From the NCBI GenBank assembly GCA_905221605.1, contig CAJNDS010002823.1:467001-531000 (forward strand): DNA of 64,000 bases. The letters run 5' to 3'. The stretch comes from Symbiodinium natans. Lineage: Eukaryota; Sar; Dinophyceae; Suessiales; Symbiodiniaceae. Positions 9,926 to 18,833 of this stretch are shown in pieces. Position 1 is the stretch's first letter. Each line of letters starts with the position of its first letter. A program made the translations under genes and the position numbers. The notes below the pieces were generated by a model that saw nothing but the letters and a program-made list of their open reading frames with translations, was not told the origin of the DNA and made no database searches.

Positions 9926-10492
9926 TTAGGATTAATTTAGGTCAGGGGCAGCCTGGAGACGATTTGTTAGCGCTGCCTGCTGCATGCCCTCCAGCCCTGC
10001 TAGGCAGAGCCCTGACATATGGAAGCTTGAGCAACATATCAGATACATCAGGAGTTTTTGGCGCCAAGTGTACTGGCGCATGACCCTTCACACATCTGTA
10101 TGCATGTCTGTCAAGACAAGTCATGACACTTCATAAAAATCGAGTGTTGACGGAACACTTCGTCGAACATCTCAGTACAACTAGGCAAGGAGAGCTGCCA
10201 CATTGAAACTAGCTGATGGCCCGAATGGCCTTCATGCGTTGCATCATGAAAGCGCACGCCAAAGCTGACATCCCTCGGACTGTGTATGCAGCCGCTGGTT
10301 GTAGCGGGATCCCAGATTGGTTAAGAGCAGCCCCTATTCCCAGCTCGTCGCAAGAAATGATTCGGAGAGCCTGCACATACGCAATGCCAGCCCCTATTGG
10401 CCAAGGAAGTTGCGTCTGCATGTGTAGAATGCAAAACCCAAGATGAAACCCAGAAGAATGGCCGAAAGGAACCACAAGGGTGGGGTTGGATG
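9870..10492 (-). repeat. Retroelement terminal repeat, right (5' in sense) copy
   Basis: About 623 bp matching 5130-5762. Similarity stops exactly where telomere-like sequence begins (GGATG then AAACCCTAACCC). The RT open frame extends 56 nt into this repeat. A promoter would be expected here by analogy with LTRs, but no specific element is recognised. Confidence 0.92.
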
Positions 10493-10509
10493 AAACCCTA
10501 ACCCTAAAC
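10493..10509 (-). repeat. Short CCCTAAA remnant at the retroelement 5' junction
   Basis: AAACCCTAACCCTAAAC, about two units. On the minus strand it begins GTTTAGGG directly after an exon-like sequence. Confidence 0.85.
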
Positions 10510-10565
10510 GAATCATCGGGCCTCGTGTCGCTGAAGATCCAGCTCTGCGGGACCACCTTCCGGAT
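10510..10565 (-). CDS. Candidate exon next to the retroelement
   Basis: The minus-strand frame reads KVVPQSWIFSDTRPDDS and then reaches GTTTAGGG at 10509, a possible 5' splice site. If correct, the retroelement sits in the TTTAGGG start of the following intron. The upstream boundary is not clear and the product is not recognised. Confidence 0.35.
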
Positions 10566-11160
10566 GCCCATTCGTTAGTGGTTGGATTTTTGGGTTTTTG
10601 GGCTCTTTTTTTCTTGGTTTTTGGGGTTTTGGGTTTTTTTTGGGGTCTTTTGGGCTTTTTGGGGTTTTTTTGGGCGTTTGGGGTTTTAGGGTTTCGGGTT
10701 TGGGGTTTAGGGTTTGGAGTAGGGTTTGGAGTTTAGGGTGACAGATGTCGGGGCGCTAGTGTCTGGAGGTCTTGTCGGACGGTTTAGGGTTTCCAGGCCG
10801 CTTTTCAGGACGTATCGTTTTGTCACGGTGCTTGAATGTGTGTCCCTAGAGTCTTAAGTGTTAGGTTTGGGTTTAAGGTACGTAGGGTCTTGGGATTTCA
10901 GGGATGTTAGCTTCCTGGCCGCTCTTCCCCCGCTAGTCCAAGAATCTAGGAACAAGAAGGGTAATGGAGGGTTTGTGTGGGGTGTGTGGGGGTGTCTTAC
11001 CAGAAGCAAAGGGAAACCCACCGTCACACTTGGGTGGATTTCGGTGCTTTTCTCAACTTAAAATTCGGGGGAGTTGCGCCCTGACACTCTGAAACGCCCA
11101 AAGTCTGTCACCCCAATAGGTTCGTTGGTCCCCCCAAAAAAAAATGAAAAATGAGGCCCT
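10566..11160. other. T/G-rich repeat-derived and unique DNA
   Basis: 10575-10740 is TTTTGGG/TTTAGGG-derived low complexity ending in a short telomere-like array (about 10681-10738). The remainder has no recognised gene. Confidence 0.5.
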
Positions 11161-11240
11161 TAACCCTAAACCTTGAACCTTAAACCCTAAGCCCGAAACC
11201 CTAAAAGCCTAAACTAAACCCTAAACCCCTACACCCTAAA
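11161..11240 (-). repeat. Degenerate CCCTAAA array
   Basis: Diverged telomere-like units on the left of the 11.3-kb island. Confidence 0.85.
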
Positions 11241-11279
11241 ATGTTCAGCCCAAAGCCCGGGAGCCTGACGGCTGAGGAC

Positions 11280-11327
11280 CTTGGGTCCTGTCTGTTCCGA
11301 CTCGTCGTCCACGAAGTCGATGAGCAC
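11280..11327 (-). CDS. Candidate 48-nt exon, acidic
   Basis: Sixteen codons, VLIDFVDDESEQTGPK, between CCCTCCCAG (acceptor-like) and GTCCTCAG (donor-like). Flanks are CCCTAAA-type on the left and a TTTAGGG-type array (11335-11400) on the right. The acceptor reads as a mutated CCCTAAA unit. No family recognised. Confidence 0.45.
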
Positions 11328-11334
11328 CTGGGAG

Positions 11335-11400
11335 GGTTTTAAGGGTTTCGGGCCTTAGGGTTTAGGGTTTCGCGTTTAGGTTTCTGGCTTTAGGGTTGGA
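11335..11400 (+). repeat. Degenerate TTTAGGG array
   Basis: Right flank of the 11.3-kb island. Confidence 0.8.
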
Positions 11401-11649
11401 GGAAGCAGCGCGGGTTTAAGGTTCAGGGAAAAAGGGGAGGTGAGGGTGAAGGATGTGCCCCAACACCCTGCAACTCCCGCTTTGCAAGGCACCCCGAAAC
11501 TAGCTCCAAATATCTGAGGAGCTTCCACCCGTACACACTGAACCTTGAACCCTCCAAAACCCTGAACCTTAACTTATGCTTCCAGGATTGAAGGCATGCC
11601 TAGACCACCAAAGTCCCCCCTACCAATGGTGCCAGAAACCTGCATTCTA

Positions 11650-11837
11650 GGCTTTAGGGTTTAGGGTTTAGGGTTTAGGGTTATCTACAAAGCCTAGACC
11701 CTAGATCCTGAACCTAAACCTAAACCGTGACTCAGGCATATAACCCTAACCCTGAGTCCTCAAACCCTAAACCCTAAACCCTAAAGCCCTAAAGCCCTAA
11801 AGCCCTCAAACCCTCAAACCCTCAAACCCTAAACCCC
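11650..11837. repeat. TTTAGGG then CCCTAAA arrays, convergent pair
   Basis: TTTAGGG units at about 11650-11683 and CCCTAAA/CCCTCAAA units at about 11757-11837, separated by about 70 bp of degenerate repeat. This is the layout expected for a small intron with complementary ends. Confidence 0.85.
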
Positions 11838-11866
11838 TGAAAGCAGTTCGGATTTAGGTTTCAGGC

Positions 11867-11951
11867 TGATTCTGCCAGCCAGGGTGCGCCGTTCGTGGGC
11901 ATCACGCGTAGTTCCAAGACCTGCCCCTCACGCAGATGCTCCGACTTCTTC
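11867..11951 (-). CDS. Candidate exon, unknown protein
   Basis: Minus frame starting after ACGTCCCAG and reading REGQVLELRVMPTNGAPW, with a GC donor candidate near 11866. Codon choice is GC-rich at third positions, like the other islands. Flanked by CCCTAAA (left) and TTTAGGG/TTCAGGG (right). Confidence 0.45.
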
Positions 11952-11974
11952 CTGGGACGTGCAGTTTGGGAGTT

Positions 11975-12215
11975 GTTAGGGTTCAGGGTTCAGGGTTCAG
12001 GGTTCATTGTTCAGGGCTCAGGGTTTAGGGCTTAGGGTTTAGGACTTCTGTCACATTGCATGTATACTTCCTCTTTGCCGAAGGAGAGCGCGGCCCAGAA
12101 ACAATTTGGGGTTTCGGGTTTGTTCAGGTTTAGGGTTTGGGGTTTGGGGTGTGGGGTTTGGGGTTTAGGGTTTAGGGTTCAGGGTTCAGGTTTAGGGTTT
12201 GGGGTTTAGGGTTTT
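11975..12215 (+). repeat. Two TTTAGGG/TTCAGGG arrays
   Basis: Arrays at about 11975-12035 and 12108-12215 in the same orientation, with TTTGGGG variants, separated by about 70 bp of unique DNA. Confidence 0.85.
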
Positions 12216-12625
12216 CTCTCTGCTGGGGGCTGAACTTTGCATTGAGACTGGCACACTCTGTCAATCTCATTCAATCTCGTACGAGATAGCGCACGCAACT
12301 TATCATATCATGTCATATTATGCAGATCATATCACAGCATATCATATCATATCATCTATACGTCACCAGAACCCGCCTGAACTGACACTGCAAGACTATT
12401 CGAACCCTTCCATTGTCGGGAGGATTGTCGTAGTTACCGGCTTTCTTCTCATGGCTACATTTCCAAGAGTAGTTACATGGTCCCTTAATACGGTCTCCTA
12501 CCTTCTTTGGAGTCCCCATGGGACCATGTTAGCTACCCTAAGAGCCGTCTGGGCCATGCGCGTGTATCATTGACAACACTAAAAAGATCACAGGCCTTCG
12601 GCCCAGATTGCCAAATCGGCGAAGT
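12216..12625. other. Unique DNA, no supported gene
   Basis: Contains an AT-rich, ATATCAT-rich patch at about 12300-12360. A plus-strand frame of 124 codons spans part of it but has no recognisable domain and begins in repeat sequence. Confidence 0.4.
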
Positions 12626-12869
12626 TTAGGGTTTAGGGTTTAGGGTTCTCAACTGAACAGATTCAAGAGACTCTTGTGTGACCGACATGCACGAGCAATG
12701 TGCTTGCGCTTGCACAACAAAATCGAAACGCGCACTGTGGCCCTAGAGGCGCAGCAGCTGGTGTGCAGGGTACTGTGAGCTTTGTCCTGAACTTACTCCT
12801 TGAATCTCAGGAAGTTTTGTCTCGGAGGGGTAGCCTGTGTGGGGCTTCACCCATCAAAGGCAAGCCGAA

Positions 12870-13294
12870 ACGAGAAAGTGAGAGAGAGAGAGAGAGAGAA
12901 AGAGGGAGGCAGGGAGGCAGGGAGGGAGCCCGGGAGCCAGAGAGCGAGGGAGAGAGGGAGAAAGGGAGAGAGGGAGAGAGAGGGAGAGAGCGAGCAAGGC
13001 GAAGGTTTCGGGTTTCAGTTTCTAAAGCTTGCCCAGAGTGACCTCAGACGTCAGTTAGATACTAGACCCAAGCGCAGCCTAGGAATAAACAGGGCCTCAT
13101 GAAGGAACCTTGACCCAAAAAAGATGGAATAAGGGCCTTGTAGGACTGGGCTGCAAGCCAAGTTTCCCATCGGCCGTGTGGAAGTGAGACCGCACCTCCA
13201 AGCCGGACTCAAATCGCGAGAGAGCGAGAGACAGGGAGAGAGAGAAAGAGAGAGAGAGAGAGCGAGAGAGAGAGAGAGAGGCAAAGAGAGAGAC

Positions 13295-13354
<60 letters not shown>

Positions 13355-13470
13355 TGAGAGGAGAGAGGAGAGAGAGTCAGAGTGAGGGAGAGAGGGAGGG
13401 ACAGGAAAGGAGAGAGGGGGGCAGGGGGAGAAGGTGAGAGGGGAGAGAGGGGAGAGGGAGGGAGGAGGAT
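12870..13470. repeat. GA/AG-rich simple repeats
   Basis: Two purine-rich blocks, about 12876-12990 and 13218-13470, built from GAGA with GGGA variants, separated by about 220 bp of unique DNA. Frames across them are low complexity. Confidence 0.9.
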
Positions 13471-13764
13471 GACTTGTCCGATACTCCCAGCAGGGGAACC
13501 CCCGATACTCCCCGTGGGGAGGCCAAGCTTAGTGAAACGTATTGCTCTATGACCCTTGACCACTGGTTACTGAGGCTTAAGCGCTAAATCCAGACGCGCC
13601 GCAGGCAGAAGACCATAAACGAAAGACCCTAAACGGCATCCCAAAACAAGAGGCCCAAAGCCATGCCCAAACTAGGCCGGAAACCCTGCAAATCATACCC
13701 GCTTGAATCCGAAGCCCCCAACACCTCGAAAGCCTCTATGCCCTACAACTCCAAGCTGAAAGGT

Positions 13765-13810
13765 AAACCCTAAACCCTCAACCCTCAACCCTAAACCCTA
13801 AACCCTAAAC
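13765..13810 (-). repeat. CCCTAAA array
   Basis: Left flank of the 13.86-kb island; the last unit overlaps its apparent 5' splice site. Confidence 0.9.
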
Positions 13811-13900
13811 CAGTCTGCCGTGCAGGCGAGGCCACCCGGTTGCCAACTTCCAGAACAGCTGGCGCCTCAACGCCCCACCTGGCCGTGGGTTGCTCAGACC
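13811..13900 (-). CDS. Candidate 90-nt exon with donor inside telomere repeat
   Basis: Thirty codons in frame, including LRRQLFWKLATGWPRLHGRL. The 5' splice site would be CTG followed by GTTTAGGG, the first unit of the repeat array. The acceptor side reads AACCTCCAAGTAG, the end of a family A foldback element. So both splice sites would come from repeats. Product not recognised. Confidence 0.5.
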
Positions 13901-14324
13901 CTACTTGGAGGTTCCTGGATACTGGGTTTAGGGTTTAGGGTTTTGGGTTTGGATAGTTAGAAGCAGAGATAGAAGTGCCCTAAACAAGGCTCTGACAGAT
14001 AGCTGCCCAACTTGAAACACCGCACTGACAACTACACGCACCTGCAAGGGGGCTCTTGGAAACCCACGAGGTTTAATGGCTAAAAACCTCAACCTGCTCC
14101 CTCTCTGCCTCGGAGACCCAGGGCCCTAAACCGTAAGGGTGAACATCCCAACCCGAAACCTAAACCCCTCGAAGTTGCGCAAGACAGAGGCATGGGAAAC
14201 AAAAATAGCCCAAAGAGATGAAGCTGCAAGACCCTGCGCCCAGAAAAAGCAGGGGTTCAGGATTCTGCAATACCTCGGAGTTTAAAGGGGTGCCCTTATC
14301 CCAAAACCCTATAAACTTGGCCCC

Positions 14325-14732
14325 CAACCCTAAACCCTAAACCGTAAACTGTAAACCCCAGACCCTAACCCGTAAACCGCCGACCCTAAACCCTAAACCC
14401 TAAACCCTAACCGCCCTAAACCCTAAAATCTAAACCCTGAACCCTTCTCATAACCGCCCCTGAACCCTAATCCCTAGCCCCTAAACACTTGGCCCCAAAC
14501 CCTAATTAAACCCTAAACCCTAAACCCTTCTCATAACCGCCCTAAACCCTAATCCCTAAACTAAACCCTAAAAACTTGGCCCCAAACCCTAAACCCTAAA
14601 CCCTGCATCCCTAAACCGTAAACCGTAAACCGTAAACCGTATACCGTAAACCGTAAACCGTAAACCGTAAACCGTAAACCGTAAACCGTACACCCTAAAC
14701 CCTAAACCCTAAACCCTAAACCCTAAACCCTA
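14325..14732 (-). repeat. CCCTAAA arrays including a CCGTAAA-variant block
   Basis: Several blocks; 14605-14692 is a nearly pure array of the variant unit AAACCGT, flanked by normal CCCTAAA. This suggests local amplification of a mutant unit. Confidence 0.95.
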
Positions 14733-14746
14733 CTGCTGTCGGGCAG

Positions 14747-14829
14747 CTGCTTCCGTGCCACGCGCAGACGCCGGTGTTCGAAGAGCTCGCCAAGGCCCCC
14801 GGCATCGCCTGTGTTGCACTGCAAGGGTT
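14747..14829. CDS. Candidate exon, strand ambiguous
   Basis: Both strands are open. Plus: after CGGGCAG it reads HAQTPVFEELAKAPGIACVA. Minus: after CCCTTGCAG it reads GDAGGLGELFEHRRLRVARK and reaches GTAGGGTTTAGGG. Neighbouring islands favour minus. Flanked by CCCTAAA (left) and TTTAGGG (right). Confidence 0.35.
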
Positions 14830-14848
14830 CCATGTGCCTATATGTGTA

Positions 14849-15085
14849 GGGTTTAGGGTTTAGGGTTTAGGGTTCATAGGGTTTAGGGTTTAGGGTTTAG
14901 GGTTTAGGGTTTGGGGTTGAGGGGTGAGGGTTGAGGGTTTAGGGGTTAGGGTTTAGGGTTTCGGGTTTAGGGTTTGGGGTTCAGGGTTAAGACGGTTGAG
15001 GTTTCGGGTTTACCCTTCTCCCCCTGTGGTTCACTGATGGGTTTAGGTCTTAGGGCTTAGGGTTCAGGGTTTGGGGTTTAGGTTG
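14849..15085 (+). repeat. TTTAGGG array with variants
   Basis: Regular at the left, degenerate to the right with GAGGGTT and CGGGTTT variants. Confidence 0.9.
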
Positions 15086-15317
15086 AGGTTTTTCTCCCCC
15101 ACCTGTTGTCCGTGGTGTTTTTAAGGTTAACGGGCAGGGTTTGGATGCCATGGGGGGGGGGGGAGGGGGGCGGCCGAGGGGGGATGCGGGGGGGTGGGTG
15201 GGGGTCGATTATGCGGAACGCGGGCGCATATAAGGGTAGACCTACTTGGGACATACCCATATCGAATTCTCCATGATCATGCCCATGATGCATGTGGAAG
15301 ATGAGCTCCGCGACTCA

Positions 15318-15360
15318 ACCCTAAACCCTAAACCCCAAACCCTAAACCCTAAACCCTAAA
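15318..15360 (-). repeat. CCCTAAA array
   Basis: About six units, left flank of the EF-hand island. Confidence 0.9.
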
Positions 15361-15395
15361 TCCTCCTCTGGCCCTGCACCCCAGGGGAGGCCTAC

Positions 15396-15466
15396 AAAGC
15401 GCTGGAACTCTTCCAGGGTGATGTAACCGTCGTCGTTGACGTCCATCATGGCAGCCTCCATGTCTT
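15396..15466 (-). CDS. EF-hand exon (calcium-binding loop)
   Basis: The minus frame reads MEAAMMDVNDDGYITLEEFQ. The loop DVNDDGYITLEE has Asp, Asn, Asp, Gly, Ile and Glu at positions 1, 3, 5, 6, 8 and 12, a canonical EF-hand, with Phe following as is usual. The acceptor would be AAAAG at the end of an A-tract; donor GTAGGCCT after CGCTTT. Calcium binding follows from the family. The rest of the protein is not identified; the island at 16.68 kb carries a second EF-hand in the same strand and order, so both may belong to one calmodulin-like or EF-hand-containing protein (inference). Confidence 0.6.
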
Positions 15467-15467
15467 C

Positions 15468-15478
15468 TTTTTTTTTTT

Positions 15479-15531
<53 letters not shown>

Positions 15532-15552
15532 CGGGGGGGTTTAGGGTTAGGG

Positions 15553-15585
<33 letters not shown>

Positions 15586-15655
15586 GGGGGGTTAGGGTTT
15601 AGGGTTTAGGGTTTAGGGCTTAGGGCTTAGGGTTTAGGGTTTAGGGTTTAGGGAT
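15468..15655. repeat. Poly(T)/poly(G) tracts and TTTAGGG array
   Basis: About 20 T, then about 43 G with one C, a short TTTAGGG piece, a second poly(G) of about 30, then a TTTAGGG array. The homopolymer lengths are likely unreliable. Confidence 0.9.
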
Positions 15656-15788
15656 AGGGACCATGGGTTCGAGTTTCGGGTTTACCCTAAGCCCTAAAAA
15701 CCCTACAAGCCCAGGCAAGAAGCAGCCGTGCCCCCCCAGCTGTTTGACTGAAGGGTCTTGGGAGATCGGGGCTTTTGCCTCAGGTCTA

Positions 15789-16110
15789 AGGTATATATAT
15801 ATATATAATTATATGATATGATATGATATGATATAATATAAGTTTATATTATACTATATTACATTATATTATATTATATTATATTATATTATAAACAAAT
15901 CTTCTGATACATACATATATATATATATATGTGTGTGTATATACATGTATATATAATATGTATACATACATCATTATATAAATATACAAACACTTTCGTA
16001 TACATACATATATGTATGTGTGTGTGTGTATTTATACATATATACACACACTCGTACAGGTATAGGTGTGTATGCGTGTGTAGCATACATACATAGTGCT
16101 TTGGCCTCCT
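15789..16110. repeat. AT-rich microsatellites (TA, TATGA, TATTA, ATAC)
   Basis: Several adjacent short tandem motifs including ATATGATATG and TTATATTATA. No coding signal. Confidence 0.9.
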
Positions 16111-16205
16111 GTGCCCTGTTCTCTCCTAAAGACCCTAAAGCTGTTGGGCCCTTCCCCCCCCCCCCCCCCCCCTCCTCCGGCCCCCGCTCCCCTCTTGAAT
16201 CTGAG

Positions 16206-16264
16206 CCTAAACCCTAAACCCTAAACCCTAAACCCTAAACCCTAAACCCTAAACTCTAAACCTA
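16206..16264 (-). repeat. CCCTAAA array
   Basis: About eight units; left flank of the 16.3-kb island. A poly(C) tract lies just before, at about 16146-16161. Confidence 0.95.
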
Positions 16265-16286
16265 AGCCTCTCTAAAAGTGCAAACC

Positions 16287-16366
16287 GGCGGCCTCTTCAG
16301 GGCCCCAGCCGATGTAGGCGCACCTGAAGGAGAGCATCTGCAGGCCAGTTGCAGGCCCAATTACAA
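16287..16366 (-). CDS. Candidate exon, unknown protein
   Basis: The minus frame reads VIGPATGLQMLSFRCAYIGW and continues to a GTTTGCAC donor; acceptor CCCCAAAG. An alternative donor is TTCAG/GTGCGCC within it. Flanked by CCCTAAA and, on the right, a long TTTAGGG array. It lies between two EF-hand exons, so it may be part of the same gene. Confidence 0.4.
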
Positions 16367-16388
16367 CTTTGGGGTTGCCCGACAGCAG

Positions 16389-16580
16389 TAGGGTTTAGGG
16401 TTTAGGGTTTAGGGTTTAGGGTTTAGGGTTTAGGGTTTAGGGTTTAGGGTTTAGGGTTTAGGGTTTAGGGTTTAGGGTTTAGGGTTTAGGGTTTAGGTTC
16501 AACCGCAACTAATCAGGGTTTAGGATGTAGGGTCTAGGGTCTAGGGTCTAGGGTTTAGGGTTTAGGGTTTAAGGTTTAGG
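16389..16580 (+). repeat. TTTAGGG arrays
   Basis: 16389-16497 is almost perfect (about 15 units); a second array follows at 16514-16580 and includes GTCTAGG variants. Confidence 0.97.
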
Positions 16581-16639
16581 ACCCTACGTGAAACCCTCGA
16601 CCGAAGCCCCCAAAGCTTGTCCGAGCCGAGCTGCATATA

Positions 16640-16707
16640 CTTGAACTCCTTGGGGTCCAATTTTTCGGACTTGTCTACGTCGAATCGGCGGAAAGCATCA
16701 GTCACCT
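16640..16707 (-). CDS. EF-hand exon (second calcium-binding loop)
   Basis: The minus frame reads VTDAFRRFDVDKSEKLDPKE and then FK. The loop DVDKSEKLDPKE (16681-16646) has Asp1, Asp3, Ser5, Leu8 and Glu12, preceded by an amphipathic helix as in EF-hands; position 6 is Glu rather than the usual Gly. Acceptor-like TTTGCATCAG precedes; GTATATGC follows FK. The frame is open upstream to about 16756. Confidence 0.6.
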
Positions 16708-16744
16708 GATGCAAAGCACCATCCACACCAAACCCACCCATCCA

Positions 16745-16855
16745 GTGCACAAACATACTACAGGGGCCTTAATTGGGGGGGTCATTGTAGTATAACTTTA
16801 CAGGGACTTTAAGGGAACACTATTAGTAATTATTCCGACCCCTATATTACACATG
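16745..16855. mobile_element. Foldback-like element, family E
   Basis: Starts ACAGGGGCCTTAATT and ends ATTATTCCGACCCCTATATT. The ends are partly complementary, and the same pair of motifs recurs at 27.44, 54.46, 54.75 and 63.79 kb. Confidence 0.5.
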
Positions 16856-17564
16856 CGCGCAATTCTGAAGTAGGTCTTCTGGCTCGCAGATGTCCGAGAT
16901 GGTAGACTAGGCCGACTCGGTCCGACTAGGCATTCACATTGCAAGGACCCAAAAGGACAAATACGAAGACAAACGGCGCCGAGTAAAAACTGGTCGGTAG
17001 GGGCAAGATAGTAGCCAGGCAAGCCGCCAAGCAGTCGCCAGGTGGCCAAGCTCCCGAAAAGTACACTGTTAGAGTGTTAGAGTTACTCCCAACTTTCTAT
17101 TCAAGCGAGCAAAGCTTCGGGACGTTCTTTGCGCAACTAAGACGAAACGATGTGAGCCTTGGTACATTGGCGCACAGCCTAGAATACCCCGCTCTGAGAA
17201 GGCTTCGAGCCTGCGCAATCTCGTGCTTCAGGCTGCAGGAGATTCGTTCCAGGAAGCCTTTGGCATCCTCGATGTTCTTCGCAATGACCTACAGCGTCGT
17301 GATGGGCTCTCAAGTCCTATAGCGCCCATCTCAGACTCAGAGCCCTGTAGGAGTTAAATCTCCATGCGCCCTGACTGAGAGCTAACCGCCCCTCAGCCCC
17401 TTGACCACCTCCAACCCCGCCTCCAACAAAAGACCTGAGCTGCGCGATTAAATTTGAGGGAGCCCCGAAATGGTTAGGGCTGGGGCTGCAGTGACAACCG
17501 AAATATGAGACCGAGACACACAAACACCATATCCGTTGCAGACACACCTACAAAATAGTATAAC

Positions 17565-17595
<31 letters not shown>

Positions 17596-17836
17596 AAAAA
17601 AAAACAACCGTAGATGTGTACTCCCAAACTAACAAGTCATCGGGGCCCAGGGCAACAATGCCATGTTATCATGATGATTATTGGTATTATTATTATTGTT
17701 ATTATTATCATGATTAATCTTTTCCATTATCCTAGAATCCCTCCGACAGCTCCCAGAAACTGCATCCTCGCGACTGCTTCGCGACAGCAGCGCACCCAGT
17801 AGAGGAGGTGGTGCGGCTTTGCCTCTGTGCCTCTCA
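16856..17836. other. Unique DNA, no supported gene
   Basis: Largely free of telomere-like repeat. Contains a poly(C)/poly(A) tract at about 17567-17604 and an ATT-rich patch at about 17670-17720. Open frames of 60-83 codons exist on both strands without recognisable domains. Confidence 0.45.
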
Positions 17837-18043
17837 ACTTGGAGGTTCATGGGCAGCTATAAGTGGGTCGTAAGTAGGGCATGGGTTTAGGTTTAGGGTT
17901 TAGGGTTTAGGGTTTAGGGTTTGGGGTTTAGGGTTTAGGGTTCAGGGTTTAGGGTTTGGGGTTTGGGGACTAGAAGCATAGCTGGTTAGTACCTTATGTA
18001 GGCTGCTTCGAACCCTACTTATAACTACCCATGAACCCCGAAG
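17837..18043. mobile_element. Foldback family A element split by a TTTAGGG array
   Basis: Left arm begins ACTTGGAGGTTCATGGGCAG; right arm ends CTACCCATGAACCCCGAAG, its reverse complement with changes. Between the arms, 17883-17968 is a TTTAGGG array. Intact relatives are about 123 bp, so the array looks inserted in the element. Confidence 0.75.
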
Positions 18044-18532
18044 AACGCACGCGGGTCTTTGTGCAAAGCAGCAGGGCTGGGTGCTTGGGACCAAAGCAGC
18101 TCCAAGGGTATTTTTATGGGCCCTTCATATGGTGCCTTCTTGAAAGGGTTCTGATGTATGGGCCTTTGGGTGTGGTTACCCTAAGAGCAGCAGGGCTTTG
18201 TGCAGACTCAACCCTACTCCCAGAACCCGACTAGGTCGAGAAGAAAGTCACGTTTTAGGGTTTAGGGTGCTGAAGCCTAACTCCCTTGGTCAAGGAAACC
18301 GGCAAAACAAAAAGGGGCAGCACCACTACGTGTCCTAGTGAAACGGTTCAGGGCTTCAGGGTGCTCGGGGCCCAGGCCACGCCCCCCACCCCCTCCCTCC
18401 CCCCTCCTCCCCCAAACCCACCCCCCTCCCCCCTAATCCCCACCGCCCCCCCAACCCAAAGCCCCCCACCACCACCCTGAAAACAAAAGGAGCAGGTCAA
18501 TAGAGAGTCTGCAACATCACCCCAAACCCCAA
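18044..18532. other. Unique and C-rich DNA
   Basis: 18375-18480 is C-rich (CCCCC with A/T interruptions). No gene is supported. Confidence 0.5.
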
Positions 18533-18605
18533 ACCCCAAACCCTAAACCCTAAACCCTAAACCCTAAACCCTAGACCCTAAACCCTAGACCCTAGACCCT
18601 AAACC
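18533..18605 (-). repeat. CCCTAAA array
   Basis: Includes CCCTAGA variants; left flank of the 18.66-kb island. Confidence 0.95.
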
Positions 18606-18634
18606 CATCAACACAACCCATAAACCGTTAAGGC

Positions 18635-18702
18635 AACTTCTTCTGCAGGGCCAAGGGGCCCATTGGCTTGAGATACGGGTGATCATGGATGATCCTGGGA
18701 AG
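18635..18702 (-). CDS. Candidate exon, unknown protein
   Basis: The minus frame reads PRIIHDHPYLKPMGPLALQK. A GC donor is possible at AAGTT/GCC, just before a stop. Acceptor CCAAGAG or CTTCCCAG. Flanked by CCCTAAA (left) and TTTAGGG (right). Not assigned to a family. Confidence 0.45.
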
Positions 18703-18708
18703 CTCTTG

Positions 18709-18833
18709 GTTTAGGGTTTAGGGTTTAGGGTTTAGGGTTTAGGGCTATAGGGTTTGGGGTTTAGGGTTTAGGGCAATAGGGTTTAGGGTTTAGGGTTAAG
18801 GGCTACAGGGCTACAGGGCTTAGGGTTTAGGCT
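18709..18833 (+). repeat. TTTAGGG array
   Basis: Includes GGGCTATAGGG and GGGCTACAGGG variants. Confidence 0.92.

Larger units (their letters stand above)
5121..10492 (-). mobile_element. Retroelement with direct terminal repeats, inside telomere-like repeat
   Basis: The unit reads on the minus strand: terminal repeat (10492-9870), reverse transcriptase frame, second frame, terminal repeat (5762-5130). Left flank is CCCTAAACCCTAAA; right flank is AAACCCTAACCCTAAAC, so on the sense strand both sides are TTTAGGG. No target duplication can be defined in repeat DNA. The sense-strand repeat starts with CATCCAACCCC rather than the TG...CA of LTRs, and no integrase, protease, RNase H or tyrosine recombinase is seen. 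Direct pseudo-LTRs, a single RT frame and telomeric-type flanks are known for Penelope-like elements, so that class is a candidate (inference). About 9 bp (5121-5129) at the left end are not part of the shared repeat. An alternative is a truncated tandem dimer whose true order is circularly permuted. Confidence 0.75.

Noticed and set aside
5130..10492. Classical LTR retrotransposon
   Set aside because: No protease, integrase or RNase H, repeat ends are not TG...CA, and no primer-binding site is recognisable next to the repeat.
13051..13563. 170-codon minus frame
   Set aside because: Mostly Ser/Leu from a GA microsatellite.
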